Assembly (NCBI GenBank): GCA_946886565.1
Contig: CAMPIX010000001.1
Span: forward strand, 124,001 to 188,000
Direction of reading: 5' to 3'
Length of the DNA: 64,000 nt
Source of the DNA: an uncultured Altererythrobacter sp.
GTDB taxonomy: Bacteria > Pseudomonadota > Alphaproteobacteria > Sphingomonadales > Sphingomonadaceae
This document shows, one piece after another, positions 34,104 through 42,488 of the stretch. Under the pieces are notes generated by a model. It was not told the DNA's origin. It searched no databases and saw only the letters and a program-made list of their open reading frames with translations. Positions within the stretch are counted from its first letter, which is position 1; every line of letters begins with the position of its first letter. The translations under genes and the position numbers were made by a program.

Positions 34104-34859
34104 ATGGTCGACAGCACGCGAGACAGCGACGTCATCCTCGCCGGCGCGAAACGCTCGCTCGCCGACAACCGCGCGGGTGGATACCACCGGAGCGGCTCGA
34201 TCGGGCGCGGCTCGATCGGGCGCGGCTCGAAACGACTCAAGCTCAAGCACTATGGCAAGCTGATCCGCAACATCCTGATCGCTCTGTTCACGATCTGGGT
34301 CGCGAGCGGCATCGTTGGCCTGTTCGTTGGCGGGATCGGCACGATCGGCGTGATGGCGGTGATCATTGCCAGCTGCATCGCCGTGGCAGTCTTTGCCAGT
34401 TTCCCCAAGATGAAGACTCCGCAGCGCGCCGAGCTCAACCGCGGCAGCGCGCGCGAAATGGTCGGGCGGACCGAGCTCTGGCTCGAGCATCAGCGGCGCG
34501 CCCTGCCCCCGCCCGCGGCGAAGATCGTCGACGACCTCGGGGTGCAGCTCGATGCGCTCGGCCTTCAGCTCGAGACCGTCGATCATGAGCACCCGGCGGT
34601 GCGCGAGGTACGCCAGCTCGTGGGCGAGCACTTGCCCGAGATGATCGATTCGTACCGCAAGGTTCCCGCGCACCTGCGCGGCGAAAAGCGCGCGGGCGCC
34701 ACCCCCGACGAGCAGCTCACCGAAGGGCTCGGCAGGATCAGCCGCGAGATCGACAGCGTCACCCGACAGCTTGCCGACGGCGCGCTCGACGAGCTGGCGG
34801 TACGCCACCGCTACCTCGACTACCGTTACGGCGAAGGCGCCGGGAAAGAAGGCACCTGA
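34104..34859 (+). CDS. XpaC-like membrane protein
   Basis: A 251-residue protein with an Arg/Gly/Ser-rich N-terminus, including the repeat GSIGRGSIGRGS. Two close membrane helices follow (about 57-75 and 77-95). The C-terminal half is soluble, helical and charged. Position next to a TelA gene and the helix-then-soluble layout match XpaC (5-bromo-4-chloroindolyl phosphate hydrolysis) family proteins, as in the xpaC-yaaN pair of Bacillus. Sequence similarity is not obvious by eye, so the family is an inference. The repeat comes from a 15-base tandem unit in the DNA. The stop overlaps the next start (TGATG). Confidence 0.6.
   Translation: MVDSTRDSDVILAGAKRSLADNRAGGYHRSGSIGRGSIGRGSKRLKLKHYGKLIRNILIALFTIWVASGIVGLFVGGIGTIGVMAVIIASCIAVAVFASFPKMKTPQRAELNRGSAREMVGRTELWLEHQRRALPPPAAKIVDDLGVQLDALGLQLETVDHEHPAVREVRQLVGEHLPEMIDSYRKVPAHLRGEKRAGATPDEQLTEGLGRISREIDSVTRQLADGALDELAVRHRYLDYRYGEGAGKEGT
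34194..34230 (+). repeat. 15-bp tandem repeat inside the XpaC-like gene
   Basis: GGCTCGATCGGGCGC occurs at 34194-34208 and 34209-34223, with a partial third copy GGCTCGA at 34224-34230. It encodes the (GSIGR)n linker. Because the unit is a multiple of three, copy-number changes would keep the reading frame. Confidence 0.85.
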
Positions 34860-35161
34860 TGCGCGTCGCCATTCCCCACGATCTCCCGCGCGAGACCGTG
34901 CGCCATCGCCTGCGCAGCCGCAGCCACGAGATGGGCGACCATATTCCCGGCGGCATGGCCAAGGTCGACACCGCCTGGCCGAGCGAGGACCGGATGACGA
35001 TGCGGGTCAGCGCGATGGGGCAGAACCTCGACGGCCATGTCGATATCGAGGAAGGTCAGCTCGTGTTCGAGATCGACCTGCCCCCGGCGCTCGCCTTCGT
35101 CGAGCCGATGATCGCGGGCGCGGTGCGCCAGCAGGGTCAGAAGCTGCTCGACAAGAGCTGA
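34859..35161 (+). CDS. Polyhydroxyalkanoate-granule-type (PHA_gran_rgn) protein
   Basis: A 100-residue soluble protein. The opening IPHDLPRETVRHRLRSRSHE, the middle WPSEDRMTMRVSAMGQNL and the end FEIDLPPALAFVEP match the short polyhydroxyalkanoic acid system family (PF09650), known as a small uncharacterised protein. It is the third gene of the TelA operon, sharing a base with the stop of the previous gene. No PHA synthase or phasin gene is in the window. Confidence 0.8.
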   Translation: MRVAIPHDLPRETVRHRLRSRSHEMGDHIPGGMAKVDTAWPSEDRMTMRVSAMGQNLDGHVDIEEGQLVFEIDLPPALAFVEPMIAGAVRQQGQKLLDKS

Positions 35162-35165
35162 CGCG

Positions 35166-35966
35166 TCACACCGGCTGGGCGATCAGGCTCGTCCGGCAGT
35201 CTGCGAAGTCGATGTCGGCAAGCGCAAGCGCCAGGCCGCAGCCGCCCGCTGCGACGGTCTCCCGCCCCAGCAGGACGGTGCCCTCGAGCGGCATGACGAG
35301 CAGCGGGCCGGCATAGCGCGCGGCGGTTTCCGCGTCGGGCGCGCCGTCGAGGCGGTCGAGCCGGAAATGCGGCCCCTCGACCAGCGTTGCCGCGCCGCCG
35401 ATGCCCACCGCGCGGCGATGGCGGGGATCGTGCGGCTCGCCGCTCGCCACCGCGATCGCCTGCTCGAGATGCAGCTCGCGCGGGCGGCCATAGTCGTAGA
35501 GGCGATAGGTCACGTCGCTGTTCTGCTGGATCTCGACCAGCGACACCCCCGGCCCGATCGCGTGCACTGTGCCCGCGGGCAGGTAGAAGAAATCGCCCGC
35601 GCGCACCGGGTGCCAGGTGAGCAGATCGACGATCGACCCGTCGAGCGCAGCGGCGCGCATCGCCTCTGGCGAAACCGGCGCCTCGAACCCCATGGCGAGG
35701 CGCGCGCCCGGCTCGGCGTCGAGCACCAGCCAGCACTCGTCCTTGCCCCGCTCGCCCGCGGGCGCCTGCGCGTCGGAGGGGTGGACCTGGACCGAGAGCT
35801 TCTCGCTGGTGAACAGGTACTTGGCGAGCAGGCCCGGAAGCTGGGGTGGCGGTTCGAACCAGATCTCGCCGATCCGCTTGCCGTCGGGCGCCGCGAAGGG
35901 CGCGGGCAGGCGCTCGCGGCCCCAGACCTTCTCGACCATCTTCACCGGCAGCGCACGGGCGCTCAT
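35166..35966 (-). CDS. manA: Mannose-6-phosphate isomerase, class I
   Basis: A 266-residue type I phosphomannose isomerase that interconverts fructose-6-P and mannose-6-P. Zinc-site and active-site blocks are SVQVHPSDAQAP, GKDECWLVLDAEP and FYLPAGTVHAIGPGVSLVE. It is shorter than the E. coli enzyme, in line with the compact alphaproteobacterial form. The ATG overlaps the stop of the mannose-1-phosphate guanylyltransferase gene (ATGA). The pair supplies GDP-mannose. It ends just after the convergent PHA-granule-type gene. Confidence 0.92.
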   Translation of the reverse strand: MSARALPVKMVEKVWGRERLPAPFAAPDGKRIGEIWFEPPPQLPGLLAKYLFTSEKLSVQVHPSDAQAPAGERGKDECWLVLDAEPGARLAMGFEAPVSPEAMRAAALDGSIVDLLTWHPVRAGDFFYLPAGTVHAIGPGVSLVEIQQNSDVTYRLYDYGRPRELHLEQAIAVASGEPHDPRHRRAVGIGGAATLVEGPHFRLDRLDGAPDAETAARYAGPLLVMPLEGTVLLGRETVAAGGCGLALALADIDFADCRTSLIAQPV

Positions 35967-36991
35967 CGTTCGGCCACCCCGCCGAGTTTGCCGACCTGCT
36001 GCGCGCCGCTCGCACGCATGACCAGCACCTCGTCGCCATCGACCACGACGATCACGTCCTCGAGCCCGATGCACGAGACGCGCGGGCCGTCGCTATCGAC
36101 CATGACCTCGCGGCAATCTACCAGTTCGGCCGCCCCGCGCACGACATTGCAGCCCTCGTCATCTTGGCGCGCCTCGCGCAGCGCGGCCCAGTTGCCGATG
36201 TCCGACCAGCCCATATCGACCGGGACGAGCGCGGCGCGGCGGGTGTTTTCCATCACCGCATAGTCGACCGATTCCGCCGCGATCGGGGCGAAGGCCGAGG
36301 CGGCGGGATGGAAGCGCGCGCCGTTCTCCTGCCCTTGCGCCACCGCCTCGCGAACCGCCTGCGCCATCGCCGGGCGGTGGTGCGCGAGTTCGTCGAGAAA
36401 TGCGCCCGCGCGAAAGACGAAGATGCCGCCGTTCCAGGCGAACTCGCCCGAGGCGAGGAAATCGCGCGCGAGCTCCTCGTCGGGCTTCTCGACGAAGCGC
36501 GCGACCTCGAAACCATCATTGAAGGCCGCGCCGCGCTGGATATAGCCATAGCCGGTCTCGGGCCGGTCGGGCGCGATGCCGAACGCCACCAGACGTCCCT
36601 CCGCCGCCAGCGTCGCAGCCGCTTCGACTGCGGCGTGGAATGCGCCGACGTCGGCGATATGGTGGTCGCTCGGGCACGCCAGCATGACCGCTTCGGGCGG
36701 CAGCAGCGCGGCGGCGAGTGCGATTGCGGGGGCGGTGTTGCGCGCCTCGGGCTCGACCACGATCCGCATGTCCGCCGGCCCCTGCGCCTCGACCAGATCG
36801 AGATGGCGCGCGCCCGCGACCACCAGCGGCGGCGCGAAGCGGCTACCGGTGCAGCGCGCCAGCGTGGCTTCGAACAGCGACTGGTCGCCGAGCAGACGGA
36901 GGAAGGGCTTGGGCCGGTCGGCGCGGCTGCGCGGCCAGAGCCGCGTGCCGCTACCCCCGCACAGGATCACCGGATGGATCGAACCCGTCAT
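35963..36991 (-). CDS. Mannose-1-phosphate guanylyltransferase
   Basis: A 342-residue nucleotidyltransferase that makes GDP-mannose from mannose-1-phosphate and GTP. The signature LCGGSGTRLWPRSRADRPKP is at residues 10-29, and further family motifs are CPSDHHI and FVEKPDEELA. It lacks the C-terminal isomerase domain of bifunctional ManC/AlgA, but that activity is provided by the overlapping manA gene. It may feed exopolysaccharide or glycan synthesis, including the locus after 45.5 kb. Transcribed before manA. Confidence 0.94.
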   Translation of the reverse strand: MTGSIHPVILCGGSGTRLWPRSRADRPKPFLRLLGDQSLFEATLARCTGSRFAPPLVVAGARHLDLVEAQGPADMRIVVEPEARNTAPAIALAAALLPPEAVMLACPSDHHIADVGAFHAAVEAAATLAAEGRLVAFGIAPDRPETGYGYIQRGAAFNDGFEVARFVEKPDEELARDFLASGEFAWNGGIFVFRAGAFLDELAHHRPAMAQAVREAVAQGQENGARFHPAASAFAPIAAESVDYAVMENTRRAALVPVDMGWSDIGNWAALREARQDDEGCNVVRGAAELVDCREVMVDSDGPRVSCIGLEDVIVVVDGDEVLVMRASGAQQVGKLGGVAER

Positions 36992-37029
36992 GCCGTGCCG
37001 TCATCCACCAGCTTGAGCGCGAGGGCAAC

Positions 37030-37752
37030 CTAGAACCAGCGCTGGCGCCAGTAGAACGGCGCGGGGACCGGATTTCCCGCCGCGTCGACCGCCGGACGGA
37101 AGCGCAGGCGCTCGACCACCAGGCGGCAAGTGATGCGGTCGGCCTCGGGATCGGGGCTCGCGCGATAGACCGTGCAGTTCGACGCGCGCCCGTCGACCCC
37201 GACCACCACGCGCACGATCACCTCGGTCCCGCGCCGCGCCGCGCGCCCGCCTTCGGGCACCGGATAGTCGCGCGCGTCGTCGATCGCGCCGGAAACGTGG
37301 ACCGGCCTGGTCACTGCCCCGCCCCCGGTTCCGCTGCCGCCCTGCCCGCTTCCCGTTCCGCTGCCCGCGCCGCCGGCCCCCGTGCCCTCCCCGCTGTCGT
37401 GCGCGCCCGAACTGTCGGCGCTGCCGGTGGAGGAGGCGCGCGGAACCGGGACCGGCCGCGGAACCGGGATCGGCGGATCGGGCGCCGCGACCTCGCGCGG
37501 GACCGCTTCGCGCCCCTCCTCGCCCGCCGCGCCGGCATCCGGTTCGGGTTCGGGCGCAAGCGGCTCATCGGGCGGTGTGGTGACGGTGACCGTGATCGCC
37601 TCGACCACCTGCCGCTCGACCGAACCGGTGAAATCGGGCGCGAACCCCTTCGCCAGCCCGTAAATCGCAAGCACGTGCAGCAGCCCGATCAGCACCAGCG
37701 TGCCGAGGCGCGGCCTGCGTCGAGTGGTTGAAAAGCCTGTCGTCTCCGTCAT
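37030..37752 (-). CDS. Energy-transducing TonB protein
   Basis: A 240-residue TonB. One membrane helix near the N-terminus (about 16-36, LGTLVLIGLLHVLAIYGL) is followed by a Pro/Glu/Ala-rich spacer, then a Gly/Ser/Thr-rich spacer (about 125-170). The C-terminal TonB domain (about 180-240) includes RRGTEVIVRVVVGVDGRASN and RLVVERLRFRPAVDAAGNPV, ending at WRQRWF. It connects the inner-membrane proton-motive force to outer-membrane receptors. The ATG at 37752 has the better start; an upstream extension is Arg-rich and not family-like. It lies about 120 bases downstream of the giant receptor gene; exbB/exbD are not nearby. Confidence 0.92.
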   Translation of the reverse strand: MTETTGFSTTRRRPRLGTLVLIGLLHVLAIYGLAKGFAPDFTGSVERQVVEAITVTVTTPPDEPLAPEPEPDAGAAGEEGREAVPREVAAPDPPIPVPRPVPVPRASSTGSADSSGAHDSGEGTGAGGAGSGTGSGQGGSGTGGGAVTRPVHVSGAIDDARDYPVPEGGRAARRGTEVIVRVVVGVDGRASNCTVYRASPDPEADRITCRLVVERLRFRPAVDAAGNPVPAPFYWRQRWF

Positions 37753-37819
37753 CCGACCTCGAATCCTGCTGCGTCGCCAACTCCCGCCGCCGGGATAGCG
37801 CATCCCGCGCCACAACGAC

Positions 37820-37850
37820 AAAGCGGCGACGCCCCGAAGGTCGCCGCCGC
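37820..37850 (-). terminator. Probable terminator of the Oar-like receptor gene
   Basis: GCGGCGAC (37823-37830) pairs with GTCGCCGC (37840-37847). On the minus strand the stem is followed by TTTGT, about 25-50 bases after the receptor stop codon. Confidence 0.6.
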
Positions 37851-37875
37851 CAAATCGTAGTGCGATCCCGCGAGA

Positions 37876-40800
37876 TCAGAAGTCGTAGCTGATGCCGACC
37901 TTGAGGCGCCAGACCGACGAGCTGACGTTCACGAACTGGTCGTTCGCGATCTCGTCCGCACCGCGGAATTCGGTGATGATGTACCGGCCCTGGTCGTCGA
38001 CGCCTTCAACCAACGCCACGTTCTGCAGGCCCGAGAAATCCCGGCGGCGCTGGACGTTCCAGTCGCTGTCGAGGAAGTTCAGGAAGTTGTCCATCGTCGC
38101 GAACAGCTTGATGCTGTCGTCACGGCCGAAGAACCGGCCCGGCCCCGGGATCTCCTGCGAGAACGACACGTCCATGTCGTAGTACCACTCGCCCGAGCAG
38201 GTGTTGCGCGCGATCGACCGACCGACATAGTCGCTCGCGCAGTCGTAGCTAGAAGCCCAATCGGCCAGCGCCTGGACCGCCGCTGCGTCCGACAGGGGCG
38301 AGACGTTGGGATCGCCCGCGCCCGTCGGCAGATAGACCAGCGCGTTGTCCGATCCGGAGGACGAATCGTTGAACACGCCGCCATCGGAGAAGGTGAGACT
38401 GAACGGCCGACCCGAGCGTGCCACGAACGTCAAACCGAGACGCGTGTCGAGGCCTTCGAAGAACTCCTCGCGGAACGCTACGCGCGTCGTGATGTTGTGC
38501 AGGCTGGCATAGAAGCCACGCGATTCGGCGGGGTTCTGACGGTCGAACGCCGCCGTCCGGTCGTAGTTCGAGCCGGCGGTGGAGTTGAACATGTTCCGCC
38601 GATCGCTGGCGTCGGTGTAGGCATAGCCAAGGCTGAAGTCGATCGAACCCGCATCGGTGAACAGGCCTCCTTCGAAGGTCTTCGACAGGATCGCCGAGGC
38701 GATGTGGCTGTCGTAGGAGCCCGCGTTGGTCAGCATCAGTTCGTCATCGCGCCGCGTGTTGAAACATGCGGCGCTCACGCCCTCGAAGATCGGGGTCGGG
38801 GTGATGCCCACCAGTTCCGCATCGCAGCCGGCGACCGTGGGGTCGATGGCAGCATAGATCGGGCGGCCGTCGATCGTGAAACCGTTCAGCCCGGCGCGGA
38901 TGTCGGGCGTCTGCGACAGGTCGACGATCGTCAGCGGATCGCGATATTTCGAGTAGATGTAGTCGAGATTGAGATTCCAGCCGCTGAAGAAGCCGCTCGG
39001 CGCGAAGCCCAGCCCGGTGGCGAAGCCGACGTTGGCGCGAACCACCGAAGGCATTTCGATGTCGGGGTCCACCGACTGGGTATCGCCGAGGCCCGCGGCC
39101 GCATCCGCCGAGGCTGCTTCCTGGAAGCAGTCGGGAACGCCGGTGAACTGGCCGCCGACGACAACGTCGATCGGCCCGGCCGGACATGCAGCGTCTGCGG
39201 TGGTGCCTTCCGCGAAGCCGCGCCCGTCGTTCTGGAACGCGTTGGCGAACCACACCAGCGGATCGCCGCCCGAGAAAATGCCCACACCGGCGCGCAGTTC
39301 AGGGCGCGAGAACACCGCGAAGTCGTCCATTTCGTAAGTCGCGGCAAAGCGCGGCATCACAATCGGGTCGAGCGTGCTGAACCCGGCGATATTGGCGATG
39401 CCGTAACGCTCGACGAAGTTCGGATTGTATGCCGGATGGCCGCCATCGTACCAGTCGGCGCGGACACCCATGGTTAGCATCAGGCGGTCGGTCGCCCGCC
39501 ACTCATCCTGCGCGAAGACCGAGTAGATCGTGCGGGTGAATGCGGCGGCCGCATCGCGCACGTCGCCAGTCGCCGAGAAATTGCCGAACGCCCCGGCAAC
39601 GTCGCCATCGACGACTGCACCCGGTGTGCTGAACGTGCTGTCGCCGTTGGACAGAATGCCTTCGCGCAGATCGTCGATGTTACGGAAAACGAGAGTGCCG
39701 GTGGCGTTCTGGACGAACAGGTTGAACAAGTCGGCGTGGTTGATCTCGCCGCCGATCTTGAAGCTGTGATCGCCCGCCTCGAGCGTTGCGGCAATGCGCG
39801 CCTGGTCGATCTTGGTCTGCAGATCGTTGGCCGCGCGCGAGAAGCCCGGGCCGGCCTGGACCGCGCCCGCGTCGCCCGCGCCGTTGTCGACACCGACCAC
39901 GAAGCGCGGGATCGGATTGGCCGATTGCGCTTCGCCGCCGCCGATCGGATCCTGCAAATCCTGCACTTCGGAGCGCGAGTAGCGAATCTCGGTCGAGAAG
40001 TTGTCGCTCCACTGCGAGTAGAGGCGACCGGAATAGTAGTTCGATTCGGTGCCGCTCAGGAAGAAGGTGTTCTCACCCACGACCGCGCCGGCGAACGAGC
40101 CGAACTGGCTGAAATCGTCGGGGAACGTGCTCGCTTCCTCCAGCCGCTGGTAAGTCGCCTCGAAACGGTGATCGTCGTTGATCTGCCAGTCGGCGCGCAC
40201 GAAGTAGCGGTCGTTCTCGAACGGGCGGCTGCGTACGATCGGGCCGGTCTCGACCCCATAAACGCTGCTGAGAACGTCCGAAATCTCGTTGAATTCGGCT
40301 TCGGTAACCTCGTCGATTTCCGAGGCGAACCCCGCGCCCGCCACGCCGAAGTCCTGCGAGAACTCGGCTTCAGAATGCTCGTAAGCGGCGAAGATGAACA
40401 GGCGATCCTTGATGATCGGGCCGCTGAGATAAGCCCCCCAACGCTTCTCGGGACGGACGGCGCCGACCTGCTCCCCAGCCACTTCGTTGCCGCGCAGATT
40501 GTCGTCCGAATATTCGAAGAAACCGCCGAAGTGATAGTCGTTGGTGCCGGACTCGGTGACCACGTTGATCGCGCAGCCGGTGAAGTTGCCGTAGTCGACA
40601 TCGAACGGCGCGAATTCGACCGAGACTTCACGCACCGCATCGTAAGGGATCGGCGCTGAGCTGCGCGATGCGAAGCCGGTGTCGTTGAGACCGAAGACGT
40701 CGCCTTGCGCGATACCGTCGACGGTGAAGGCGTTGCCGCGATCGTTTCCGCCGAGGCACGAAATGCGGTCGGCGCCCGACCCGCCGTCGTCGCGGTCGAG

Positions 40801-41298
40801 GCTCACGCGCGGGTCGATGCGGATGATGTCGCGCACGTCGCGGTTGAATGTCGGGGCGTTCTCGATCACTTCGGTGCCGAAGCTGGTGCCCGGGCCGACC
40901 GCGAGCTGGGTGGCCTGGACGCGGCTGGCGGTAACGACGATCTCGCCCGCACCGCTGGTGAGCGTGAAGGTCAGCGCGGTCGCGCCCTGGAGGCTGGTGT
41001 AGACGTCGTTGACGGTCTGGCCTTCGAAGCCGCCCGCGTTCGCGCTGACGGTGTAGGGGCCGCCGGTGACCAGGTTGGGCATGGCGAAGCTGCCCTCGGA
41101 ACCGGTCGTCCCGGTGCGCGAGGCGCCGGTCCGCGTATCGGTGACGGTCACCGTCGCGCCGGCGATCGGATTGCCCGATTCGTCGACCACGGTGCCCTGG
41201 ATCGACGAGGTGATCTGCTGCGCGGCGACCGGAGCGGGCATCACGACCGCGGCGGAAAGGCTGACGGCGCTGGCCGCCAGGAGATACTTGAGCTTCAT
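37876..41298 (-). CDS. Oar-like TonB-dependent receptor
   Basis: A 1140-residue outer-membrane protein. The signal peptide ends VAAQ (about 27). A carboxypeptidase-regulatory-like beta-sandwich (about 30-115, IQGTVVDESGNPIAGATVTV) precedes the plug (from about 125, IVVTASR) and a very large barrel, ending in WRLKVGISYDF. This is the layout of Oar-type receptors common in Sphingomonadales, often linked to large substrates such as peptides. It contains several Cys residues, including a cluster in the barrel loops (CAINVVTES and others). The ATG has AAGGGATCGTTTTC upstream, a weak ribosome binding site. Confidence 0.93.
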   Translation of the reverse strand: MKLKYLLAASAVSLSAAVVMPAPVAAQQITSSIQGTVVDESGNPIAGATVTVTDTRTGASRTGTTGSEGSFAMPNLVTGGPYTVSANAGGFEGQTVNDVYTSLQGATALTFTLTSGAGEIVVTASRVQATQLAVGPGTSFGTEVIENAPTFNRDVRDIIRIDPRVSLDRDDGGSGADRISCLGGNDRGNAFTVDGIAQGDVFGLNDTGFASRSSAPIPYDAVREVSVEFAPFDVDYGNFTGCAINVVTESGTNDYHFGGFFEYSDDNLRGNEVAGEQVGAVRPEKRWGAYLSGPIIKDRLFIFAAYEHSEAEFSQDFGVAGAGFASEIDEVTEAEFNEISDVLSSVYGVETGPIVRSRPFENDRYFVRADWQINDDHRFEATYQRLEEASTFPDDFSQFGSFAGAVVGENTFFLSGTESNYYSGRLYSQWSDNFSTEIRYSRSEVQDLQDPIGGGEAQSANPIPRFVVGVDNGAGDAGAVQAGPGFSRAANDLQTKIDQARIAATLEAGDHSFKIGGEINHADLFNLFVQNATGTLVFRNIDDLREGILSNGDSTFSTPGAVVDGDVAGAFGNFSATGDVRDAAAAFTRTIYSVFAQDEWRATDRLMLTMGVRADWYDGGHPAYNPNFVERYGIANIAGFSTLDPIVMPRFAATYEMDDFAVFSRPELRAGVGIFSGGDPLVWFANAFQNDGRGFAEGTTADAACPAGPIDVVVGGQFTGVPDCFQEAASADAAAGLGDTQSVDPDIEMPSVVRANVGFATGLGFAPSGFFSGWNLNLDYIYSKYRDPLTIVDLSQTPDIRAGLNGFTIDGRPIYAAIDPTVAGCDAELVGITPTPIFEGVSAACFNTRRDDELMLTNAGSYDSHIASAILSKTFEGGLFTDAGSIDFSLGYAYTDASDRRNMFNSTAGSNYDRTAAFDRQNPAESRGFYASLHNITTRVAFREEFFEGLDTRLGLTFVARSGRPFSLTFSDGGVFNDSSSGSDNALVYLPTGAGDPNVSPLSDAAAVQALADWASSYDCASDYVGRSIARNTCSGEWYYDMDVSFSQEIPGPGRFFGRDDSIKLFATMDNFLNFLDSDWNVQRRRDFSGLQNVALVEGVDDQGRYIITEFRGADEIANDQFVNVSSSVWRLKVGISYDF

Positions 41299-41536
41299 GA
41301 AAACGATCCCTTCGCTGAGGCTCGGTTGGGGAAAAATGAACTGGATGCGCGCCCGTTAGTGGCGAACGGCCACGCTAGGAAGGCGCATTTGTTGCAAGGA
41401 TGTGACAGTGCGGCACGATGCGGGCGCCGGGCGCCGCGTCAGGCTCGAAAGCCGCAGAAAACCATGCATTTAGCGCTGTTGCCGCAATGCAACATCGTGT
41501 CAGATTTTGTATCGCTGTGGACAAGCGGCCGCCGGA

Positions 41537-42478
41537 TCAGGCGAGATTTATCTCGCGCAGGCGCTGCAGCAGGAACTCGTGGCTCGAAATCGGCGCCGGA
41601 TGCGCTTCGGGCGATTCGGGATCGATGCAGCTTTCCAGCGTTTCGATCGTGAAGTCGGGCCGGAAGTGCAGGAAGAACGGCATCGAATAGCGCGAGCGGT
41701 ACGCCGCTTCCCCGCGCGGATTGACCACGCGGTGGGTGGTCGAGCGCAATTTGCCGTTGGTCAGCCGCTCCAGCATGTCGCCGATGTTCACCACCAGCGC
41801 GCCCCCACGGTCATTGGCCGGCGGGGCGACCGCCTTCCACTCGCCGCTCGCGGTGAGCAGTTCGAGCCCGGCCTCCTCGGCGCCGAGCAGCAGGGTGATC
41901 GTATTGATATCGCCGTGCGCCGCCGCGCGGATCGCGCCTTCGGCGTCGGCCCCGTCAAGCGGCGGGTAGTGGAGCAATCGCATGACCGAGTTGCCATCTT
42001 CCACCGTGCGCGCGAACCATTCGCGCGGGAGGCCGAGGTGAAGCGCGATCGCCTCGAGCACGCGCGCGCCGGCCTTCTCGAACGCGGCGTAGAGCGCCTC
42101 GAAGGTCTCCTCGAAACCTTCGATCTCGCTCGGCCACAGGTTGGGGGCCATATATTCGGCGAGCGGGTGCCCTTCGGGCAGCGAGCGGCCGACGTGCCAG
42201 AATTCCTTGAGGTCGTGGACCCGGGCGTCCTTCGCCTTTTCGGTCCCGAACGGTGTGTAACCACGCGCACCGCCCCCGCCGGGGATGTGATAGGCGCGCT
42301 TCACATCGTCGGGCAGCGCGAAGAACGCCTTCGACAGCTCCTCCGCCTTCGCGATCAGATCGGCGGGAATGCCGTGGTCGCGGATCACCGCGAAGCCGTA
42401 TTCCTCGAAGCTGCGGCCGATCTCCTCGGCGACTTCCTCGAGCGGGCGGGCGATGGAGACGGAAGCGATTTCGGACAT
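41537..42478 (-). CDS. 2OG-Fe(II) oxygenase, isopenicillin N synthase family
   Basis: A 313-residue non-haem iron oxygenase. The N-terminal DIOX_N-type domain (residues 1 to about 130) includes FAVIRDHGIP and GGARGYTPFG. The catalytic core has AAHGDINTITLLL (HxD about residue 187), THRVVNP (third ligand, about 247) and RSRYSMPFFLHF, whose Arg/Ser pair usually holds 2-oxoglutarate. It should hydroxylate or desaturate a small molecule; the substrate is unknown. It sits upstream of the Oar receptor, with a 238-base gap that probably holds the receptor promoter. Confidence 0.9.
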   Translation of the reverse strand: MSEIASVSIARPLEEVAEEIGRSFEEYGFAVIRDHGIPADLIAKAEELSKAFFALPDDVKRAYHIPGGGGARGYTPFGTEKAKDARVHDLKEFWHVGRSLPEGHPLAEYMAPNLWPSEIEGFEETFEALYAAFEKAGARVLEAIALHLGLPREWFARTVEDGNSVMRLLHYPPLDGADAEGAIRAAAHGDINTITLLLGAEEAGLELLTASGEWKAVAPPANDRGGALVVNIGDMLERLTNGKLRSTTHRVVNPRGEAAYRSRYSMPFFLHFRPDFTIETLESCIDPESPEAHPAPISSHEFLLQRLREINLA

Positions 42479-42488
42479 GACTTGCGAC

